NCBI GenBank assembly: GCA_004151065.3
Contig: NWUY0300009194.1
Location: 21,121 to 52,772 of the forward strand
Length of the DNA stretch: 31,652 nucleotides
DNA from: Larix sibirica
Taxonomy: Eukaryota > Streptophyta > Pinopsida > Pinales > Pinaceae
Direction of reading: 5' to 3'
The notes under the pieces are model-generated. The model was not told the DNA's origin and ran no database searches. It was given only the letters and a program-made list of their open reading frames with translations. Positions 31,370 to 31,652 of the stretch are shown here, piece by piece. Both the position numbers and the translations under genes were made by a program. Numbering within the stretch: the first letter of the stretch is position 1; each line of letters starts with the position of its first letter.

Positions 31370-31652
31370 TTTTTTTTTAACAAGAACGGTTAGCTTTTAT
31401 TGATAGGAGCACGGTTGGGCCATAGCCTAATCAACTTCCATTACATTGTCGGCATTCCACATGAATGAATTAAACCAATCCTGCTATTACAAAACAGAAG
31501 ATTGTTGTCCTACGGGATAGGGGACCAAAGAGAAGTATTATCATTCTTTTTCAGCTCAGCTTGAGCTAAAGTGCAGCCCTTATTTGCCTTTACATCCGCT
31601 TCCTGATTAAGACTTCGAAGAATATGAAATAAGGAGGTAGATTTGAAGTTTT
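31370..31652 (-). mobile_element. LINE 3' end with RNase H C-terminus
   Basis: The minus strand enters from beyond the window and is open to TAG at 31512-31510. It contains H-I-L-R-S-L-N-Q-E-A-D-V-K-A-N-K-G (about 31565-31615), the RNase H C-terminal pattern with His, Arg, Asn and Ala-Asp in register, then L-A-Q-A-E-L. After the stop, an untranslated stretch with CAATAAAAGC leads to an A-tail (T-run on the plus strand at 31371-31379), the expected end of an L1-type element. The frame is intact as far as it can be seen. It differs clearly in sequence from the RNase H piece at 11833-12057. Confidence 0.7.

Overview
The window is nuclear DNA of a seed plant. Large introns, AT-rich spacers, dense decayed retrotransposon pieces and few genes suggest a big genome, probably a gymnosperm; this is an inference and no species marker is visible. 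Four single N bases (349, 2383, 13387, 21626) look like collapsed contig joins.

One gene can be read completely: cytosolic ribosomal protein eL42 (RPL36a/RPL44), plus strand. Its four main exons lie at 29154-29776. Its start codon stands alone on a first exon, ATG|GTAAGT, located inside a 2.65-kb segment that is present twice: 15358-18034 and 21627-24291. Both copies carry the same promoter-like sequence (G-boxes, a telo-box), the same leader and the same ATG exon. Intron 1 is about 6.6 kb from the near copy and 12.9 kb from the far one. The near copy begins at the base after an N and both copies end in an (AT)n tract, so either a recent real duplication or a retained alternative haplotype could explain them.

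Layout: 1-348, tandem tRNA-derived SINE-like units. 2610-5100 (minus), an eight-exon, stop-riddled gene of unknown family with three related phase-1 exons. 5806-6030 (minus), a Ty3/gypsy reverse-transcriptase scrap. 7198-11513, spacer with several minisatellites and local tandem duplications. 11790-13050, two LINE-type fragments (RNase H end; zinc-finger end of a reverse transcriptase). 13548-13766, an unidentified coding remnant followed by an LTR at 13778-14369. 15358-18034, first promoter copy. 19640-21055, a satellite with a 130-bp unit. 21180-21625, a GC-richer block. 21627-29776, eL42 with its long intron, which holds a SINE-like element, tandem duplications and two unrecognised antisense open exons. 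29777-31369, the 3' flank with three more tandem duplications. 31370-31652 (minus), the 3' end of another LINE.

Two themes run through the window. Local tandem duplication occurs at many unit sizes (19 to about 210 bp). Old coding sequence has decayed mostly by C-to-T changes that turn CAG, CAA and CGA into stops, as expected for long-methylated plant repeats.
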